The notes beneath the pieces are model-generated. The model did not search any database. It was given only the letters and a program-made list of their open reading frames with translations, and had not been told where the DNA came from. This document shows positions 9,305-13,289 of a stretch of 13,289 nt of DNA, in pieces. The stretch is from contig CALSCO010000769.1 of assembly GCA_943704415.1 (NCBI GenBank), forward strand, positions 1 to 13,289. The letters run 5' to 3'. The translations under genes and the position numbers were made by a program. How positions within the stretch are numbered: the stretch's first letter is position 1; each line of letters begins with the position of its first letter. The DNA is from Parvularia atlantis (Eukaryota > Opisthokonta > Rotosphaerida).

Positions 9305-9380
9305 GCGCTGCCCGCCCTGTGCCGTTGCAAACACTGCACACCTGCCGGCTGTACACGCCCTGCACTCGCCGCGCACTCGC
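9305..9380. terminator. Convergent 3' region of the hydrolase and transporter genes
   Basis: The stop codons of the two convergent genes are 76 bp apart, so both 3' ends and cleavage sites must lie here or overlap the opposite gene. No AATAAA-like hexamer or hairpin is evident. Confidence 0.4.
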
Positions 9381-11542
9381 TCATGGCCCTTGCAGCGAGG
9401 CGTTGATCTGCGACTGCACCGCGATAAATACGCCGAGCGAGAAGAGTACGGCCGAGATGAAGAAGAAGATGGCCGTGTCCGATATCCTGAGCGACAAGCG
9501 TACGCCCGCGACCGCGCCGAGGATGCCGCAGGGCACGCAGATGAGTAGGTAGTACGCCAGGTCGCTCACGAGGTACATCGAGTCGGCGGGCTGGCCCGTC
9601 GCGAGCTCGTCGCCCCTGCGGTTAGCGCGTGTGAGCTGCCGCAGACACGGCGCGCGCCACAACACGCACTGCACAAAGGCAAAGCTCGCGGCCACCATCG
9701 TGATGCAGCAGATGAACGCGCCCGTGCCCGTCGCCAAGCGCACGTTGGTGCGAAACAGGCTTGCCGTGGCCAGCGCAAACATCATGCCACCGCCGATGAA
9801 GAGCGAGCCAGACAGCGCACCCTGGTCCGCGCGCACACGCACACCGTGAGTGCTGAATGGCGAGGCTGCCGTGCGACGTCATGCGCACCATGATCATCGA
9901 GAACGTGCCCATGAGCGACACCCGCAGGTGGAACGAGCCCAGTTCGCGCGTCAAGATCACCTTCTCGGTCTTGAACCTGTCGTCACATGTCAGCAACACG
10001 TGCACGCCGCGAGCGACCGGCGCACCGCTTGGCCACGCGCTGTGCCCAGCTCTGCGTTACCGTTGCGGCGTAGTCCTCTGCACGCGGCACCGCGTGAGCC
10101 CCGCGCGCGCGCGTCAGCGAAAGGCGTGCGCGCACCGGCGTCGGGCAGCTCGATCGGATTCGACTCGATCGGGTTTGAGAACGACTGCACAAGCAGCGGC
10201 ACGTGCTGGTGCTCAAGCGGCGGCACCGACACGACCTCCTGCAAGCGTAAATGAGCCATGCGCGCAGCCTACATGACGGCGCGGGCGCACCGCAATCGGC
10301 GATAGTAGGCTCGCGGCTGTCCCGCCCAGCACGCTCATGTCGAGCAGCGTCGGCTTGCCGCGGCGCTGGCGGGCGCGTGTGCTGTCCTGCTCTGCTGGCG
10401 CGAGCGACCGTCAGTCTCGCACGCACGCCAGCACCGGTCGCGCCTCTCGCGCACCCTTGAGGATCGCGTCGGTGTCCTGGTCCAGCGTCGACGTCGACAT
10501 GTCCCAGTGCTCGTCGCCATCGTCGCCCGTAACCTGCGAGAGCTTGCTCGGGCGCGGCGTGAAGCCGTTGCTGCGTCGCCCGGTCGAGCCGCTCGACGTC
10601 GTCGACGACACGGACGCGCGTCTCCTGTCGACCACGGCGGCGGGTGCGGGCGCCTGCGCCATCTGCTGCTGATGCTGCTGATCGGCCGGCTCGACGATGG
10701 GCTTATCGGTGACTGCGCGTGTGTGCGTGGGACGTCAGAGCGCGCTCGTGACACGGACGGGCCGCGCCGCACCGATCGCGTCCAGCTGCAGCTCCGTGCC
10801 GTTCATCGCCTCGTCCTCGTCGCCGATCGGTGCCGTGAAGCTGCCGGCCTCGTCCTGCGTGCTCATCGCGAGCTTTGCGCACGTGGCGCCGTTGAGCTTC
10901 GGGTTCGCGCAGCGCGCCCGCACGCGCCCGCACCTCGTAGCGCCGCTGCTCGCGCCGGCGCCGCCACACGACCGCGCCCTTGTAGCAGAAACCTGCCGAG
11001 AGCAGGAACGGGAAGACAAACATCATCCCGCTGAGGGCCGACTGCGACGTCACGCGTTGGCCGCGTCGTCGCACGCACACGCCGCGCCGGGCCGCGCCAC
11101 GCACCTGGTGGCCCTGCACCACGCCCTTGAGCACGTTGGACACGACTGCGGCCACGGCCGCGCTGACCGAGCCGAAGTAGACGCCGTACCACCAGTCGAC
11201 CTTGCCGTGGTAGCCGTACAGCAGCGTGAGCGTGGCCGAGTTGAACACGTCGAGCATGACCGAGACGAACACTGCGCGCGGCGCGGGATCGCGGGTGGCG
11301 CACGGGCGCGGCGCGGCGCGGCGGCGCGTCGGCACGGCGCAACGAGGAGGAGGCGGAGGGCGGCGCGCGCGCCCACGAGACGCACGCGCGGTCGGAATGC
11401 TCAGGCCAAAGCCGTTGAGGAGCAGCGGGACCATGATGTTCCAGGCCGTGAATGAGACGGTGGCGGCGGCGAAGCCGAGGGCGAGCGACACGGGCGCCGC
11501 GACCAGCGCGAAGGCGAGGCGCGACACGGCGGCGGCGGCCAT
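9381..11542 (-). CDS. TauE/SafE (TSUP)-like multi-pass membrane protein, 11 exons
   Basis: Exons: 11542-11386, 11271-11105, 11041-10934, 10854-10773, 10712-10455, 10391-10291, 10238-10136, 10077-10026, 9976-9889, 9821-9670, 9615-9381, joining to 500 codons plus TGA. The N-terminal half (residues ~5-133) has four or five helices, including TAWNIMVPLLLNGFGLSIPT. The C-terminal half (~352-491) has about four, with GALSGSLFIGGGMMF and CGILGAVAGVRLSLRI. Two similar membrane halves with a Gly-rich turn before a Pro- or Met-containing helix match the TSUP anion-exporter pattern. Between them lies a ~210-residue, Ser/Thr/Gln-rich, probably cytosolic loop, much longer than in bacterial members. The start is the first ATG before the hydrophobic region. 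The donor at 10772 was chosen for its GTGCGG; a GTGTCA donor 18 nt downstream also keeps frame. The substrate (sulfite, sulfonate or other anion) cannot be told. Confidence 0.62.
11272..11385 (-). other. 114-nt stop-free, frame-preserving intron in the transporter gene
   Basis: Donor GCGC|GTGCGTC, acceptor GCGCGCAG|TGTTC. Its length is a multiple of three and it has no in-frame stop, so retention would insert 38 residues rich in Arg and Pro. Removal joins SIPTA to LFVSVMLDVFNSATL, a continuous membrane helix, so I treat it as an intron. Confidence 0.7.
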
Positions 11543-11984
11543 CTGCGTCGGTGGCGGCGGTGGGTTGAACTGGATCTTCAAGTTGCGATCCGCTGATCGA
11601 TCACGTACATTGTCACGGCGGCGACCCGGCGCGACACAGACACAGACACAGTCGCGCATCCTCTCAGAAAGGGCGCGCCGCGCGCTTCTCGACGTGCGAG
11701 TGGTACACGATCTGCCGGACTTGGCGTCCTTCACGGCGGAGGCGCGCGCGGGCGAGCACGGCAACGGCGCGGCTCGTTTGCGTGAGGCTGATCGCTGTCG
11801 CCTGCACATCGGGCGGCATCGGGCCGTCTTTGTGCGCGTGCCACCCTTGCCGTGCCCGCCCTGCTCCTGCTGCTCAAAGTAACCCTCGCGCGGCGGCGCA
11901 CAGCGAGAGGCGACGAGAGCAGGCGAACTGAATCGGTCACGCAAGTCGTCTTCCAACCCCCTTCCATCGCGTTCCACCAGCAGC
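11543..11984. promoter_or_regulatory. Divergent intergenic region between the transporter and U2AF genes
   Basis: This 442-bp region should contain both promoters and 5' leaders. Visible elements are a hexamer ACACAG repeated three times at 11634-11651 and a 10-bp perfect palindrome TGATCGATCA at 11594-11603. A 51-codon minus-strand frame at 11819-11664 looks somewhat protein-like but has no identified homologue. I see no further supported gene. Confidence 0.45.
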
Positions 11985-13241
11985 ATGGCGCGGAGAGGTG
12001 CCGCCGCCCGTCGCCTTGCCGGGCTGCTGCCGTGCCTCACGCCTCGCGGCCGCGCGGCGCGCAGAGGACGACGAGCAGCCGTACGGCCCGCCGCGCCCCG
12101 CCGCACCGCTCCCCGCGCACGCCGACGGCAACGGTGCGCGCCAGCGCCGGTTGAGAGCGGCGCATTGACCCTGGCGCACCGCAAAGGCGACGTCGTGCCG
12201 ACCGTCACCGGGCCCGACGGCGCGCCGCTGCCCGTGCCGCAGCTGTTCGAGGAGAAGCAGCCCGAGGCGCGCATGTGCGTCGCACCTGTCCGCGCTTTTT
12301 TGTGCGGGCGCCGTGTGACTGACGCACCTGCGCAGGGACACGGACCAGCGCGTGCGTTCCAGCGGATTCTGCGCCGCGCCGTGCTGACCAGAAAGCGCGC
12401 GCGCGCGCACAGGACGCTGGCAGCCGCTCGAGCCGCAGCGAACGCGATCGTGATCGTGATCGTGACCGTGACCGTGACCGTGACCGCGACCGCGACCGTG
12501 ACCGCGGCCGTGACAGCGATCGCCGCGACCGTGACCGTGACCGCGACCGTGGTGACCGCGACCGCGACCGCGACCGCGACCGCGACCGTGACCGTGACCG
12601 CGACCGCGACCGTGACCGTGGTGACCGCGACCGTGACCGTGATCGCGACCGCGACCGTGACCGCGACCGTGACCGCGACCGCGACCGCGACCGCACGCGC
12701 GACAAGTGCGCTAAGCATGTTCGTTCATCTCTCCCGGCTGACACGCACACATAGGGACCGCAGCGAGCGCCGGAGGTCGCGGTCGCGCTCGGCCGAACGC
12801 AAGCGCTCGTCGCGCACCGAGGCCGAGCCTGCATCGTCCGCGTCGTCATCCAAGGCACGCCACGCGTTTACCCGCACACGCAGGGCTCACCCGCGACGCC
12901 GCAGACGCCCGTCGTGCCGCTCGATAAGCGACAGACGCATGTGCGCCTGTGGGACATCGCGCCGCCGGGCTTCGAGAATATGTCGGCGCAGCAGGTCAAG
13001 TCGATGGGTGCGTGACGCCTACGCAGCCGGTCGCGCCCTCACGCGCCGCGCAGGTCTGTACGGCCTCGGACAGGCCGCAGCGCGCGGCGGCTTTGGCGGC
13101 GACTTTGGGCGGATGCCTTTCATGGGCGCGACGCAGCTGCCGACCGTCGGCCCCGGCGGCATCCCAGACTCGCTCGCGGTCAACTTTGCGCGCCAGGCGC
13201 GCCGGCTGTACCTGGGCAACGTGCCGCCGAACGTGAGCGAG
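11985..13241 (+). CDS. U2AF large subunit, N-terminal part (partial, runs off right edge)
   Basis: U2AF large subunit (U2AF65 / S. pombe Prp2 type) binds the polypyrimidine tract and recruits U2 snRNP. Exons: 11985-11997, 12065-12133, 12187-12274, 12336-12351, 12413-12705, 12755-12854, 12905-13007, 13054-13241, giving exactly 290 codons. An intron starting GTGCGC then continues past the edge. Order: an acidic/Pro-rich leader (~1-62); an Arg-Asp tract (~73-158) in place of a classic RS domain; a short RS segment ([14 protein letters not shown]); the U2AF-ligand motif [11 protein letters not shown], with W209 equivalent to the Trp that binds the small subunit; a Gly/Pro linker; then [12 protein letters not shown], the RNP2 strand opening RRM1. 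The start was chosen because ATG-GCG-CGG-AGA-G is the only phase-compatible opening to [10 protein letters not shown]. The first exon has 13 coding nt and the fourth exon is 16 nt. The intron at 12855 is GC-AG; the acceptor at 12186 is AAG. Confidence 0.85.
12336..12351 (+). other. 16-nt micro-exon of the U2AF gene
   Basis: Flanked by CTGCGCAG and GTGCGTTCC, both good splice sites here. It contributes DTDQR between PEARM and DAGSRSS. Skipping it shifts the frame into the wrong reading of the Arg-Asp tract, so the exon is required. Confidence 0.75.
12443..12703 (+). repeat. GACCGY hexanucleotide tract encoding Arg-Asp repeats
   Basis: About 87 codons of alternating CGN and GAY within one exon, broken by a few Gly or Ser codons (for example near 12510-12525 and 12550). 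It encodes the RD-rich arm of the U2AF large subunit. Variation is mostly at third positions (CGC/CGT, GAC/GAT), suggesting repeat expansion followed by synonymous drift. Confidence 0.9.
12855..12904 (+). other. GC-AG intron in the U2AF gene (50 nt)
   Basis: Donor AAG|GCACGC, branch site GGCTCAC, acceptor GCCGCAG|ACG. The upstream exon offers no phase-compatible GT donor. An earlier CAG at 12881-12883 would give a 29-nt intron, below any other here, with no room for a branch site. Confidence 0.7.
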
Positions 13242-13280
13242 GTGCGCGTAGGCCGTCGTGTCGTCTGCGCCCGAGCCCAG

Positions 13281-13289
13281 CCCCCCCCC
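13281..13289. repeat. Terminal run of nine C
   Basis: The window ends in a C homopolymer inside a U2AF intron. This may be a contig end at a hard-to-sequence stretch or a base-calling artefact. Confidence 0.6.

Noticed and set aside
11984-11987. Overlapping start codons on both strands (CATG), suggesting a minus-strand gene beginning at 11986
   Set aside because: A minus-strand gene starting there would leave no leader for either gene, and I could not build a convincing spliced product from it.
10703-12718. 671-codon minus-strand open frame with long Val/Thr/Ala repeats
   Set aside because: It is an antisense shadow of the Arg-Asp tract joined by chance to the first transporter exon. It runs through the U2AF exons, which have matching phases and conserved motifs on the plus strand.
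12205-12858. Minus-strand frame with a near-perfect SRSRSR run, resembling an SR protein
   Set aside because: The run is the complement of the U2AF Arg-Asp codons. The flanking minus-strand residues match nothing, while the plus strand reads continuously into [19 protein letters not shown] and RRM1.
12855-12883. 29-nt GC-AG intron in U2AF ending at the first CAG
   Set aside because: It would be shorter than every other intron here and lacks room for a branch site; the acceptor at 12904 gives 50 nt with a GCTCAC branch.
1-13289. Operon, CRISPR, insertion sequence, tRNA or rRNA content
   Set aside because: Spliceosomal introns and alternating strands rule out a bacterial layout, and no direct-repeat array, transposase, terminal inverted repeat or cloverleaf was seen.

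Overview
This is a very GC-rich, gene-dense nuclear segment from a eukaryote, most probably a fungus of the basidiomycete type. The evidence is a complete RRP5 ribosome-biogenesis gene, a U2AF large-subunit gene, neighbouring genes packed 76-442 bp apart on both strands, and many tiny spliceosomal introns. I reconstructed 59 complete introns by protein homology and reading-frame closure. Most are 42-79 nt (extremes 110 and 114 nt). Almost all start GTGCG-, carry a CTGAC, CTCAC or CTAAC branch site, and end in CAG or TAG. I cannot name the species; a high-GC member of Ustilaginomycotina (Malassezia-like) or Microbotryomycetes would fit, but that is inference.

Layout from left to right. (1) 1-204, minus strand: the first 68 codons of an unidentified protein with one membrane helix, running off the window. 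(2) 315-7199, minus strand: RRP5 in 34 exons and 33 introns, encoding 1684 aa with a chain of S1 RNA-binding domains, an acidic linker and C-terminal HAT repeats. (3) 7317-9304, plus strand: a membrane-anchored serine beta-lactamase/transpeptidase-like hydrolase in 10 exons, 490 aa. (4) 9381-11542, minus strand: a multi-pass membrane protein in 11 exons, 500 aa, resembling the TauE/SafE (TSUP) exporter family, with a long low-complexity loop between two membrane halves. (5) 11985 to the right edge, plus strand: the N-terminal 290 codons of the large U2AF splicing factor, in eight exons, breaking off in an intron at a run of nine C.

RRP5 and the hydrolase are divergent over 117 bp. The hydrolase and the transporter converge with 76 bp between stop codons. 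The transporter and U2AF are divergent over 442 bp. In all four spliced genes the joined exons close in frame (1684, 490 and 500 codons plus stop for the complete ones; exactly 290 codons for the partial one), which strongly supports the splice models.

The genes do not form one pathway: RRP5 acts in nucleolar 18S and 5.8S rRNA maturation, U2AF in 3' splice-site recognition, and the two membrane proteins in unknown roles. I saw no mobile element, CRISPR array, tRNA or rRNA, and no new multi-gene system. The most notable signals are in gene structure: extreme intron density, three GC-AG introns sharing one donor context, micro-exons, stop-free in-frame introns, CA-repeat introns, and an Arg-Asp tract whose antisense reads as Arg-Ser.
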